64,000 nt of DNA from Inquilinus sp. KBS0705. Its GTDB lineage: Bacteria > Bacteroidota > Bacteroidia > Sphingobacteriales > Sphingobacteriaceae. A program made the position numbers and the translations under genes. Every line of letters starts with the position of its first letter. Position 1 is the stretch's first letter. The notes under the pieces were generated by a model. It was given only the letters and a program-made list of their open reading frames with translations. It ran no database searches and had not been told where the DNA came from. Where the stretch lies: the NCBI GenBank assembly GCA_005938025.2, contig VCCI02000001.1, forward strand, positions 682,001 to 746,000. The letters are read 5' to 3'. Below are positions 7,004 to 15,211 of this stretch, piece by piece.

Positions 7004-8350
7004 CTTACTAAATATATTTTCCAGCAAGTCGTCTGTGGTAACGGCACCTGTTATTTCGCCGAGGTAGTGCAGGGCTTGTTTTATATCCATTGACAAAAAA
7101 TCGGATGTTACGGTATCAATACCGTTAAGGACCCTTATCAACGCCTCTTCGGTTTTTTGAAGTGCTTCTAAGTGCCTGATATTGGTCACCAGTGTTTCGT
7201 GGCCTGTTAATTGATCTTTTACTGCTGCCGAATATATTTTATGCTTCAGTTCATCAATATGGCGTTTTTCTTTGGCAGATATAATAATGGCTTTTTCGGT
7301 ATGTGGCAAAGCGGTTAATTGCTCATCGGTCAATAGATCCGCTTTATTAGCTATAATCAGCATGGTAACACCGGGGCGCTGCAGGCTTTCCAAATCGTTA
7401 TTAAGGTCAGCTATAGATATTTCCAGGGCATCAAAAACGTATAAAAGCAATGCAGACTGGTTGATCTTCTCCATGGTACGCTGCACCCCTATTTGCTCGA
7501 TAGCATCGGTGGCTTCGCGTATACCCGCAGTATCTATTAGCCTAAAGTTGATGCCTTTTATGTTCAGTACCTCCTCTATGGTATCGCGCGTGGTGCCGGG
7601 TATATGGCTTACAATAGCACGTTCCTCATTTAACAAGGCATTTAACAGTGTTGATTTACCTGCATTAGGTCTGCCTGCTATTACTGTATTTACGCCATTT
7701 TTTATAGCGTTACCTAATTCAAACGACTGTATTAGACTACCTATAACCCTTGTAATATCATGTGTAAGCTTTTTTAACTGATCGCGGTTGGCAAATTCAA
7801 CGTCTTCTTCGGCAAAGTCAAGTTCCAGCTCTATAAGCGAAGCAAACTGCACCAGTTGGTCGCGGAGTTGCTGTAACTGATTGCTAAAACCGCCACGTAA
7901 CTGCTGCAAGGCAACCTGTTGCGATGCCTTAGAATTGGAGGCTATCAAATCGGCTACGGCCTCAGCTTGTGAGAGGTCTAATTGGCCATTGAGGAACGCA
8001 CGCAGGGTAAATTCACCTGCTTTGGCAGCCCGTGCGCCATTTTTTATAATCAGTTTAATGATAGACTCAATAATATAATTAGAGCCGTGACAGGATATCT
8101 CTACCACATTTTCGCGGGTGTATGACCGCGGGGCCACAAATAACGATACCACTACCTCATCTAAAACAAGCTCTCCATCAACTATACTGCCATAATGTAG
8201 TGTGTGCGAGGGCTGTTTGGTAAGATCCTTACCTTTAAAGGTTTTTTGGGCAATAGTAATAGCATCAGGGCCTGATAGGCGGATAACCCCTATAGCGCCA
8301 ACACCGTTAGGGGTAGCCAGGGCTACAATGGTATCTTCAGTTTGTGTCAT
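6986..8350 (-). CDS. mnmE: tRNA uridine-5-carboxymethylaminomethyl(34) synthesis GTPase MnmE
   Basis: This 454-residue, full-length MnmE (TrmE) works with MnmG to modify the wobble uridine of certain tRNAs. The N-terminal formyl-THF-binding domain starts with DTIVALATPNGVGAIGVIR. The embedded GTPase shows G1 GRPNAGKS at 226-233, then G2 TTRDT, G3 DTAG and G4 NKAD. The C-terminus carries the catalytic CIGK. No mnmG is in the window. The gene is divergent from the ndpA-type gene at 8600, and its 3' end forms the right boundary of the mobile element without visible damage. Confidence 0.97.
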   Translation of the reverse strand: MTQTEDTIVALATPNGVGAIGVIRLSGPDAITIAQKTFKGKDLTKQPSHTLHYGSIVDGELVLDEVVVSLFVAPRSYTRENVVEISCHGSNYIIESIIKLIIKNGARAAKAGEFTLRAFLNGQLDLSQAEAVADLIASNSKASQQVALQQLRGGFSNQLQQLRDQLVQFASLIELELDFAEEDVEFANRDQLKKLTHDITRVIGSLIQSFELGNAIKNGVNTVIAGRPNAGKSTLLNALLNEERAIVSHIPGTTRDTIEEVLNIKGINFRLIDTAGIREATDAIEQIGVQRTMEKINQSALLLYVFDALEISIADLNNDLESLQRPGVTMLIIANKADLLTDEQLTALPHTEKAIIISAKEKRHIDELKHKIYSAAVKDQLTGHETLVTNIRHLEALQKTEEALIRVLNGIDTVTSDFLSMDIKQALHYLGEITGAVTTDDLLENIFSKFCIGK

Positions 8351-8552
8351 TAGTACAAAAGTCGCTATTTGGGGGGAATGTTTAGGTCATATTTTTGCAG
8401 TTTTATTATCTGCTTTATCCAAATTACCATTCCATATTCTTCGTTATTTTTCGCTTTAATTTCACCCTTATATACAGGGCTTTTCTTTTTTTTGCAAATA
8501 ATTCCATTTTTTTCGCAAAACGGGCCTTAAATACCACTTTTTGAAAATTATG

Positions 8553-8565
8553 GGTACATGGTACC
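8553..8565. promoter_or_regulatory. Inverted repeat GGTAC-ATG-GTACC in the mnmE/ndpA divergent region
   Basis: A 5-bp perfect inverted repeat with a 3-base spacer lies 35 bases before the start at 8600 in the 249-base divergent intergenic region. A TAACTTCG hexamer-plus at 8585-8592 resembles the Bacteroidetes -7 box (TAnnTTTG) and would give a very short leader for the downstream gene. Both calls are weak. Confidence 0.25.
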
Positions 8566-8599
8566 ATCACCTCATCACATTTACTAACTTCGTGGCATT

Positions 8600-9658
8600 A
8601 TGGTAACTTTTTTTGAGGCGGCTTTAGATACAATTTCAGTACATCATGTGGGCAACCAATCGCAGGGCGAAATGTACGCGCTGTCGGGCCAACCTTTGGA
8701 GCTAAAGGACGACATTATCCCTACGCTGCTGATGCAGTACTTTTTAAAACCGTTTGAAAAAGTGAGCGAGATATATCACCTGATGCACAGCAGCGGCGAC
8801 CTTGCCCTTAACGAATTGCATCACTTTGCCACGCAGGTATTTGATGATAAGGCTAAGTTTCACGAAGCATCAGAGCAAATAGCTAAACACTTGTATAAAG
8901 TAAGCACCCACCCCAATATAAAGGGCGGCGAACTATATGTAGTATACTTTAACAAAGTACAAATAGAGGGCAACCCGCTGGATGCCATCGGCATATTTAA
9001 ATCTGAAAACAAGGAAACTTATTTGAAGGTGTACCCCGATAATGGCGGTTTCGCGGTTGATTATGAGCAGGAAGCCATCAACATTAATAAGCTGGATAAA
9101 GGCGTGCTCATTTTCAACATCGAAAAGGAGAACGGCTACAAAGTGGTGGTGATTGATAAAGCCACCGGCGGGCAGGATGCGGCGGTATACTGGAAAGATG
9201 AATTTTTACAATTAAAAATACGCAACGATAGCTTTAACCAAACCAGTAACACACTGGGCATTTACAAAAACTTTGTAACCCAAAAGCTCGACGATGAGTT
9301 TGAAATGAGCAAGGCCGATAAGATAGACCTGCTTAACCGCAGCATGAAGTATTTTAAGGAAAAGGAAACCTTCGACCTGGATGAATTTGCCGAAGAAGTG
9401 ATCAGTAACCCGGAAGCCATTACCTCGTTTAAAAACTTTAAAAGCCAGTACGAAACCGAATTTGACAGCCCCATTGCCGATACTTTTGAGATATCTGAAA
9501 ACGCCGTTAAAAAGCAGGCACGGGTATATAAAAGCGTATTAAAGCTGGATAAAAACTTCCACATTTACATACACGGTAATAAGGACCTGATAGAGAAAGG
9601 TTTTGACGATGGCAAGGCCATGAATTATTATAAGGTTTATTTTAAGGAAGAAGCGTAG
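8600..9658 (+). CDS. Nucleoid-associated protein, NdpA/YejK (NA37) family
   Basis: This 352-residue protein matches the NA37/YejK family in length and layout. It has the N-terminal HHVGN segment with a following L-x-D-D-I-I-P-T-L-L helix, the central LYVVYF...IEGNPLDAIGIFKSE strands, and a C-terminal DFAEEVI...F region ending in a hydrophobic-basic strand. The family associates with the nucleoid in Enterobacteria; its role in Bacteroidota is not well defined. The start is supported by a good match at the N-terminus. No signal peptide. It appears monocistronic. Confidence 0.85.
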   Translation: MVTFFEAALDTISVHHVGNQSQGEMYALSGQPLELKDDIIPTLLMQYFLKPFEKVSEIYHLMHSSGDLALNELHHFATQVFDDKAKFHEASEQIAKHLYKVSTHPNIKGGELYVVYFNKVQIEGNPLDAIGIFKSENKETYLKVYPDNGGFAVDYEQEAININKLDKGVLIFNIEKENGYKVVVIDKATGGQDAAVYWKDEFLQLKIRNDSFNQTSNTLGIYKNFVTQKLDDEFEMSKADKIDLLNRSMKYFKEKETFDLDEFAEEVISNPEAITSFKNFKSQYETEFDSPIADTFEISENAVKKQARVYKSVLKLDKNFHIYIHGNKDLIEKGFDDGKAMNYYKVYFKEEA

Positions 9659-9672
9659 TATAATAATAAAGT

Positions 9673-9706
9673 GTCATTGCGAGGAGCGACAGCGACGTGG
9701 CAATCT
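9673..9706. repeat. Dispersed intergenic repeat (TCATTGCGAGGAGC type)
   Basis: The sequence begins TCATTGCGAGGAGCGACAGC and ends GTGGCAATCT, so its ends (ATTGC and GCAAT) form an inverted repeat. Elements of this form are widely scattered between genes in many bacterial genomes, including Bacteroidota, and usually occur in many copies. Only this copy was noticed in the window. Confidence 0.55.
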
Positions 9707-9835
9707 TCGACATGCTTAACACCTGCTTTTCTATCAAAGAATGCTTTATTCCATAACAACAATATTTATTTTATAATCAATAAACCTTCCTTATTCCGCC
9801 CCGTCATACAGGTATAAATCTTATACCTAAACATC

Positions 9836-10123
9836 ATGAAAAAGTTACTATTCCTTATCCTTTTATCCGTCGTTATTTTTTCGGGCTGCAAATTGCCATC
9901 CTACACTATAGGGATGAACGAAACCCAATTTAAATCGCAAAATAAATGGACCGCCAATTTGGTAGAAGCTTCGGCCGAGCGCACCGTTTACCGCATACCC
10001 GATACTGCTATGCCCGGGCAGCCTGTAACTTATATGTATTACTATTTTGTAGATGGAAAATTGGTACGTATTGACCAGGGCGAACGCCAGCCAACTGTAA
10101 TAATAGAGCACGTAGGGAGATAG
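9836..10123 (+). CDS. Small lipoprotein of unknown function
   Basis: This 95-residue protein has a lipoprotein signal peptide (KK charge, hydrophobic LLFLILLSVVIFS, lipobox SGC with Cys18). The mature part contains GMNETQFK, similar in style to the SmpA/OmlA-type outer-membrane lipoproteins that begin GMT...V, but too short to assign. It should be anchored in the periplasm or outer membrane. It is convergent with the DUF5655-like gene, whose stop lies 6 bases away. Confidence 0.75.
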   Translation: MKKLLFLILLSVVIFSGCKLPSYTIGMNETQFKSQNKWTANLVEASAERTVYRIPDTAMPGQPVTYMYYYFVDGKLVRIDQGERQPTVIIEHVGR

Positions 10124-10129
10124 CCTGCG

Positions 10130-10543
10130 CTAAGCACCCAAATAAGCCATACGCATAAAGCCAAGCACCTCATCATTCACATCATCCAAACTTAACATCC
10201 TAAAATGATGGTTGTATTGGTTTTGGCCCGGCACCTGCGCCACTTTTTGAAAACAAAGGTTATCGGCATATTCCTGTTTAAATGGGAACACCACATGAAT
10301 AAAGCTTTTGCCCAATTGTGTTATCCAGGCAATGCGTTTATGACTGTTTGATATCCCTATCATGGTTTTTGTAGGCTCTACCGTAATATCGCCTATCAAT
10401 TTAAACTGTGCAATAAAATAGTTGTACAGCATTAAAGTATGCTCGGTTTTACCTGTTAAAAAGGCTGATAGCTGTTGTTCTTCTCCGGATATCATTGATG
10501 GTACAAGATAGGCTAAATTATATATAATTGTCAGTTCGGCCAA
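10130..10543 (-). CDS. DUF5655-like hypothetical protein
   Basis: This 137-residue cytosolic protein has a pattern of FLTGKTEHTLMLYNYF, then G-x-I-x-V-x-P-T-K-T-M-I-G-I, then GKSFIHVVFPF and NHHFRMLSLDDVNDEV. This resembles the DUF5655/transporter-like fold often annotated in Bacteroidota, whose function is unknown. Its start lies only 6 bases from the truncated SusD relic, so it may have arrived with the rearrangement that removed the relic's 5' part. Confidence 0.65.
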   Translation of the reverse strand: MAELTIIYNLAYLVPSMISGEEQQLSAFLTGKTEHTLMLYNYFIAQFKLIGDITVEPTKTMIGISNSHKRIAWITQLGKSFIHVVFPFKQEYADNLCFQKVAQVPGQNQYNHHFRMLSLDDVNDEVLGFMRMAYLGA

Positions 10544-10549
10544 AACTTA

Positions 10550-11116
10550 GTGAATGAATACGAGCCCGGCGACATTCGCAAGAATGCTACTATCATTTTT
10601 ATAAACCCAACCAATGGCAAAAATTCTGCAGGAACGGTTTTGTTTGATGGTTTCCGTGTGCCCAGTCAAGATTCGGTACAAAACCCGCGATATAATTATA
10701 AAGCTTATTACAGCCGGACGGCAGAAACTAACTGTGGTAATTTCGACCGGTTGCCAAAACATGTGCCTGTGATAAGATATGCCGAAGTATTACTTATTCA
10801 TGCCGAAGCAGCCTTGCAAAATGGCCAAACCGGGGTGGCGCTTAGCGATGTTAACCAAATACGCGCAAGGGCTAAGTTATCTGCACTGGGCAGTATTACA
10901 TTGCCACAAATATGGCATGAACGGCGTGTTGAATTAGCTATGGAGCAAGATCGCTTTTTTGACCTGGTACGGCAGGATGCTGTGAGACCTGGCAGGGCAG
11001 CCGCGGCTTTTGCTGCGCATGGCAAAACATGGAACCCAAATCGTAAGCTGTTCCCCATTCCACAACAGCAAATTGACCTTAGTGGTGGCCGCTTACAACA
11101 AAACCCGGGATACTGA
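10550..11116 (+). pseudogene. SusD/RagB C-terminal fragment (5'-truncated relic)
   Basis: These 188 residues match only the last third of a SusD/RagB outer-membrane glycan-binding lipoprotein: a DGFRVPSQDS segment, VIRYAEVLLIHAEAAL, a following V-N-Q-I-R-A-R-A helix and IWHERRVELAMEQDRFFDL, then the usual C-terminal NRKLFPIP. Whole SusD proteins are about 450-600 residues and begin with a lipobox signal. Here there is neither signal nor N-terminal half, a stop precedes the ATG directly, and no SusC lies upstream. It is best read as a remnant of a lost SusC/SusD locus. The 3' end with its terminator is intact. Confidence 0.8.
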
Positions 11117-11131
11117 CCCGGGTTTTGTTGT
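11095..11131 (+). terminator. Perfect 15-bp hairpin terminator overlapping the SusD relic stop
   Basis: ACAACAAAACCCGGG (11095-11109) pairs exactly with 11117-11131 across a 7-base loop that holds the TGA stop codon of the SusD fragment. The right arm's TTTTG stretch supplies the U-rich part. It is nearly symmetric and could stop transcription from both sides, also for the convergent SDR gene ending at 11175. Confidence 0.8.
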
Positions 11132-11174
11132 ATTGCAAATAGGGATAACTAACTACAGCAAGTTAGTTTTAGGG

Positions 11175-11981
11175 TTATTCGTGATGTTGCTTATCCACCG
11201 GTTCTTGCATACTGGCCATCATACCGGCTACGTTACGGTCTGGCGTGATAGAGGACATCAGTGTGATCATTTTATTTTTAAAACCAGATACCACCTGGTC
11301 GTCGCCATTCATCAATGCCTCATAGCCATCCTTAGCCACTTTTGCAGGGTCAGACATTGAAGATTTGTCCTGAACTACTTTGCTATCCTGCATGTCTGAT
11401 TTATTGAAAAAGTCGGTATCTGTTGGGCCCGGCAGCAGGGCGGTTACCGTAATATGATTTTCTTTCAATTCTTCGCGTATACCTTCGCTAAAAGATAGTA
11501 CAAATGCTTTGGTACCGTGGTATACCGACTGCCATGGCCCGGGTGTGCGGCTGGCTATCGATGCAAGGTTAAGTATTTTCCCCTCATTACGCGCCACCAT
11601 ACTCTTTACAAAATGTTTGGTTAAAATTACCGTTGCGCAAATGTTTAAATGTATCATGCTTAATTCGCGCTCCAAATCGGTGTCTTTAAACAAGCCGTAT
11701 AGGCCCTGGCCTGCATCGTTCACCAATACATCTACATCTATGCCCCGGTTTTGTACATCGTAACATAAAGATTTTGCGGCCTCCATATCAGACAGGTCGC
11801 AGGCTATTGGCAACACAGCAACGCCTTCCTGGCTAAGCGTGTCTGCACAGGTTTGCAGTTCGGCCTGGTCACGGGCAACAATAATAAGGTTGTATTTATC
11901 TTTTGCAAAAAGCATGGCCAATTCATAGCCAATTCCGCTGGTGGCGCCTGTAATCAGCGCATATTTTCCTTGATTTTCCAT
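11175..11981 (-). CDS. SDR-family NAD(P)-dependent oxidoreductase
   Basis: A short-chain dehydrogenase of 268 residues if started at MENQGKYALITG (11981); an ATG eight codons upstream (12005) is less likely. The cofactor loop TGATSGIG lies near the N-terminus, followed by NDAG (variant of NNAG), the catalytic serine in NLASIASR and Y-H-G-T-K (YxxxK). The substrate cannot be told. The closest type is the DltE/YqjQ-like reductases of general metabolism. The C-terminus is Met-rich and ends in KQHHE. It stands alone, at the left edge of the stress-type island. Confidence 0.9.
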   Translation of the reverse strand: MENQGKYALITGATSGIGYELAMLFAKDKYNLIIVARDQAELQTCADTLSQEGVAVLPIACDLSDMEAAKSLCYDVQNRGIDVDVLVNDAGQGLYGLFKDTDLERELSMIHLNICATVILTKHFVKSMVARNEGKILNLASIASRTPGPWQSVYHGTKAFVLSFSEGIREELKENHITVTALLPGPTDTDFFNKSDMQDSKVVQDKSSMSDPAKVAKDGYEALMNGDDQVVSGFKNKMITLMSSITPDRNVAGMMASMQEPVDKQHHE

Positions 11982-12103
11982 AGTTTGATGATTTGTTATC
12001 TTCATTTAACAAACCCGCGCAATGTGCAGTTTCGCGACAAATACCCGATTAAAAGGTGTCAAATACGTGTTTTGGAGTATTTACTAACCAAAGTTTAATC
12101 AGG

Positions 12104-13120
12104 CTAAATTACATCAGCAGTATTGTCGGCGTGATTAGAAAAATTGCCGCCGTTTAGTAAGATGTTGCGCAACATATCAATATACTTTTGATTTTCTCCA
12201 AGTCGTCTTTCTACAGATGAATGTTCGCCCGGCAACCGTGGAAACCTTTGCAACATACGCTTTTGTTCTTCCATCATTCGCAAAGCCGCCCACATGGTTT
12301 CCTCCACTTCTTGCGATTTTAAATGCAGTAGTGTGTCTGCCGTATAAGCGTGCCCGGCGTGGCATCTGTAACTGTGTACCTGGTCTGTATGCTTTACATC
12401 CCAAAGCACGCCCCCGCAAGCCGGGCAGGTATAACCGGTTCCGCCGTTAGCCCGCTCCTCCACAGCATCTAATGCAGTTAGTACACGTTCGGCTAAAAAT
12501 GCTTCATTTAGTACGTCCTCCGGAATGCCGTCTTGTGATTTAGAGGGTTGATAAACAAGACCGGAAAGTATCAGGCCCATTTCTATAGTGCGCGCGGTAT
12601 AATCTATCGGCATACGGTTGAGTGCGTTCTGCGGCATGTCAGGGAAGGGGGCGTTATAGGGGTCTTGTACAACAGTAATACCACCGCTGCGGGATACTGT
12701 AGATAAACCCTCTACACCATCATCGCGCAAGCCGGATAGCAATACCCCGATAACAGCAGAGCCATGATAAGCTGCTGCCGACCGGAATAGCGTATCAATA
12801 GAAGGGCGGAAGCTGTTTTCCCGTGGACCTTTCGTAATCAATACAAAGTCTTTGTTTATCATCAGGTGATGATCGGGCGGTGCAAGGTATACCCTGCCGG
12901 GATGAATAGGTTCCCTGTCAATTGCGAAAGCACAGGGCAATATACTCGTTTTAGACAGGTGATTTAAAAAGGCTGTACCCATTGTATCACTCGGAAAATG
13001 TTGAACGATGAATATAGCCGCAGGCAAGTTTTCGGGGATGTTCTCCAGAATGGGGGGTAAGGTCTCCCAGCCACCTGCCGAAGAGCCTATTACAATGATA
13101 TGGTGTGTTACTAATGCCAT
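12104..13120 (-). CDS. Stand-alone CheB-type protein-glutamate methylesterase
   Basis: This 338-residue protein contains the CheB catalytic domain without a receiver domain. The triad is visible: Ser14 in GSSAGG, His41 in VQHF, and Asp133/134 in SGLRDDG. It would hydrolyse glutamyl methyl esters on a receptor-like partner. After about residue 215 comes a C-x-x-C...C-H-A-G-H cluster (YTCPACGG and YRCHAGHAY), probably a zinc-binding tail. No chemoreceptor, CheR or flagellar gene is nearby. It is the last gene of an apparent operon with two DUF421 proteins and a BON lipoprotein (gaps of 10 to 23 bases), suggesting a non-chemotactic signalling role. Confidence 0.9.
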   Translation of the reverse strand: MALVTHHIIVIGSSAGGWETLPPILENIPENLPAAIFIVQHFPSDTMGTAFLNHLSKTSILPCAFAIDREPIHPGRVYLAPPDHHLMINKDFVLITKGPRENSFRPSIDTLFRSAAAYHGSAVIGVLLSGLRDDGVEGLSTVSRSGGITVVQDPYNAPFPDMPQNALNRMPIDYTARTIEMGLILSGLVYQPSKSQDGIPEDVLNEAFLAERVLTALDAVEERANGGTGYTCPACGGVLWDVKHTDQVHSYRCHAGHAYTADTLLHLKSQEVEETMWAALRMMEEQKRMLQRFPRLPGEHSSVERRLGENQKYIDMLRNILLNGGNFSNHADNTADVI

Positions 13121-13137
13121 GCGATGTATTATTAAAG

Positions 13138-13590
13138 TTAACGGACAGTAAGACTATCGTTTACTGCGCTGTAGTGTGTTAATGACAATGCTTTTATCAG
13201 TTTTGCTTTATTTAAGGCTGTAATTGTACCTTTTAAAGTAATACTTGCCGTATCTACTTTGGCTATTACCTGGGGGTATTGTGCCAGCAAACTATCAACC
13301 TGCAATTTTATGGGTGTTAAGGTGTCTAATTTAACAGGCGCAATATTTACATTATAGTTTACGGCCTTTAAAACATGAATATTTTTGATGGTTTGCTGTA
13401 TTTTTTTAAAGGCTTTTTCTGATGGGCAATTGCCCGTAAAATTAGCGATGCCATTACTTACGGTATAATGTAAACCGGCAAAGTTAAGGTCTTGCTGTGC
13501 CTTTATAGCTATATCAGCCCTAATCTCCTGGTCTGATGTTTGGCAGCCGGCCAGTGCCAGCATTAGTAAAGCGATAGTTATTTTTTTCAT
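13138..13590 (-). CDS. BON-domain lipoprotein
   Basis: This 150-residue protein has a lipoprotein signal (lipobox LAGC, Cys16) followed by two BON-like repeats, about 25-85 and 92-150. Each has the pattern of a helix, a V-x-N-G-x-x-x-F-T/L-x-G strand and a helix (SNGIANFTGNCPS and SITLKGTITAL). BON domains bind phospholipid or protein at the envelope and are common in osmotic-stress proteins such as OsmY. It lies 10 bases from the DUF421 gene upstream and 17 bases before cheB. Confidence 0.85.
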   Translation of the reverse strand: MKKITIALLMLALAGCQTSDQEIRADIAIKAQQDLNFAGLHYTVSNGIANFTGNCPSEKAFKKIQQTIKNIHVLKAVNYNVNIAPVKLDTLTPIKLQVDSLLAQYPQVIAKVDTASITLKGTITALNKAKLIKALSLTHYSAVNDSLTVR

Positions 13591-13600
13591 AGCGTAGCTG

Positions 13601-14305
13601 TTAGCTGTTATTAACTTCTTCTACAGCAGTAACCCATTTTTCGTTACCGCAATTAGGGCAGTTATGATAGGGGTGCCCATTACCTTTTTGCGGAAAGCCG
13701 CATTGCATACACACCTTTTTTTCCGGATGCTCCACAAAACAATCGCGCAATGGGTCATCCCAGGGAGGGAGTATGGATAAGCCGGGTGTTTGCTTTGGGT
13801 TACGCATCAGTGTAAACGATCCGCTGGCTTCCATATAAAAGCGGGAAACCTCACCTAACTGTAATAAGCCCTCAGATCGCATTTGTGCCAATACACGCTC
13901 ATGCGATAGGCTTACGCGTTTTAACTCTTTCATATTTATAACTCCATCACTAACCAAAGCGCCTACTTTACCCTGTGAATAATTTTCGAAGTTTTCGTTT
14001 TGAAAGGCTCTTTTGGCTATGATGCGCTCTGTAGCGATCAGCACAAATGCTATAACTACAGCCGGCATAATTCCTCTATCAGGTGCCATCATCGGTATAC
14101 CTACCGTTGCAGCCAAAGAAACTAACGCGGCAAGCTCGTTACGGCTAAGTTGCGAAGACATGCGCTTACCCATGCTACGCATAGATACCATTAGTACGAG
14201 ATATACAAAAATGGCTCTTATCAGCAATTCGATATAAAAGGTGGTCGGTACCTCGCCTACAAGGATGCGCATCCAGTCGGTAATATGTATATCCTGTGCT
14301 TGCAT
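13601..14305 (-). CDS. DUF421 (YetF/YcaP-type) membrane protein with zinc-ribbon tail
   Basis: This 234-residue protein begins with transmembrane segments (about 20-40, 55-72 and 80-92), then a soluble DUF421 domain with LVSDGVINMKELKRVSLSHERVLAQ. The C-terminus bears a C4 zinc-ribbon-like motif (CMQCGFPQ and CPNCGNEKW). The family sits in the inner membrane; its function is unknown but several members are stress- or sporulation-linked. It is a paralogue of the gene directly upstream, and a third copy, without the ribbon, is at 24484. Gaps of 23 and 10 bases to its neighbours suggest one operon. Confidence 0.9.
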   Translation of the reverse strand: MQAQDIHITDWMRILVGEVPTTFYIELLIRAIFVYLVLMVSMRSMGKRMSSQLSRNELAALVSLAATVGIPMMAPDRGIMPAVVIAFVLIATERIIAKRAFQNENFENYSQGKVGALVSDGVINMKELKRVSLSHERVLAQMRSEGLLQLGEVSRFYMEASGSFTLMRNPKQTPGLSILPPWDDPLRDCFVEHPEKKVCMQCGFPQKGNGHPYHNCPNCGNEKWVTAVEEVNNS

Positions 14306-14328
14306 ATATTTACTATAATTAGAATAAA

Positions 14329-15019
14329 TTATGAATTAGTTACTGCAGTTGTCCACCTATTGGCCCCACAACGGGGGCATGTTTTTACAGATGGTTCATT
14401 AGCAACAGCATTTCCGCAATTTGTACATGCTATGTTGCCGGTGTAGTTTAATAATGATAGTGCTTCATTGTCGCCCGGAGGCAGTGTTGGCAGCCCTGGG
14501 GCAGGTGTGTGCATTTTAACGGTAGTAAAAACACCGCAGGCCTCTAAATAAACCCGGCGTACATCCCCAAGATTATAAATTCCGCTGCTGCGCAGCTCGG
14601 CAAACAATTGCTGGCGCGAGATACGGCAACGGCCCATCTCTTTCAGGTCCAGTACACCATCCTTAACCAGTGTACTTATCCGGCCTTGTGTTAGTTCTTC
14701 TATGCCCGCGCTTTTTACGCCTAACCAGCTAAGCCCACGCTGAAAAGCGATTGTGCAGAATAATACAAACATGCTGAGCGTAATGCCACGGTCGGGCACC
14801 TGCATAGCAACCGAAACAATTGCCCCAAGTGTAAGCATTACGGCCATTTCCAGAATGGTAAGCTGGCCGCTCATGCGTTTGCCAAGCCAGCGTAATACAA
14901 ATAGCAGGAATACATATATAATAAGCGTCCTAATGAATACCTCAAGTAAAAATATAGGCGGGGTTTGCCCAAAAAGAATGCGCTGCCAGTCGGCCAGGTG
15001 AATTTCATATTTTTTTCAT
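14329..15019 (-). CDS. DUF421 membrane protein with zinc-ribbon tail; start disrupted by A7 tract
   Basis: A clean reading frame begins at an internal ATG (14874), but the same frame extends upstream with EIHLADWQRILFGQTPP and a membrane helix that aligns closely with the N-terminus of the neighbouring paralogue (DIHITDWMRIL). The only suitable ATG (15019-15017) is out of frame by one base because of seven A residues at 15010-15016; six A would give M-K-K-Y-E-I-H. The gene is therefore either frameshifted, rescued by slippage on the A tract, or affected by a sequencing error. The C-terminus carries a C4 ribbon (CTNCGNA and CPRCGANRW). It is first gene of the DUF421-DUF421-BON-CheB operon. Confidence 0.8.
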
Positions 15020-15211
15020 AGCTGTTTTCAAATACAACATAAGTTTATACCTATTGGGTTAGGCAATCTGTAAAACAGGTATATACCACCAGGTAGTAAG
15101 TGTTTTATCTCTAAATGGCGTATTTACCCCATAAACCAGCCATAGAGTTTGTTGTTTTAAATTGATGTGTATACCACGCAAAGTGTTGTACACATACATA
15201 ATTATTTAGTT

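Noticed and set aside
7272..7781. 169-codon plus-strand frame inside mnmE
   Set aside because: Shadow of mnmE, whose motifs are complete on the other strand.
10547..10762. Minus-strand frame over the SusD relic
   Set aside because: Antisense shadow of a clear SusD-type coding frame.
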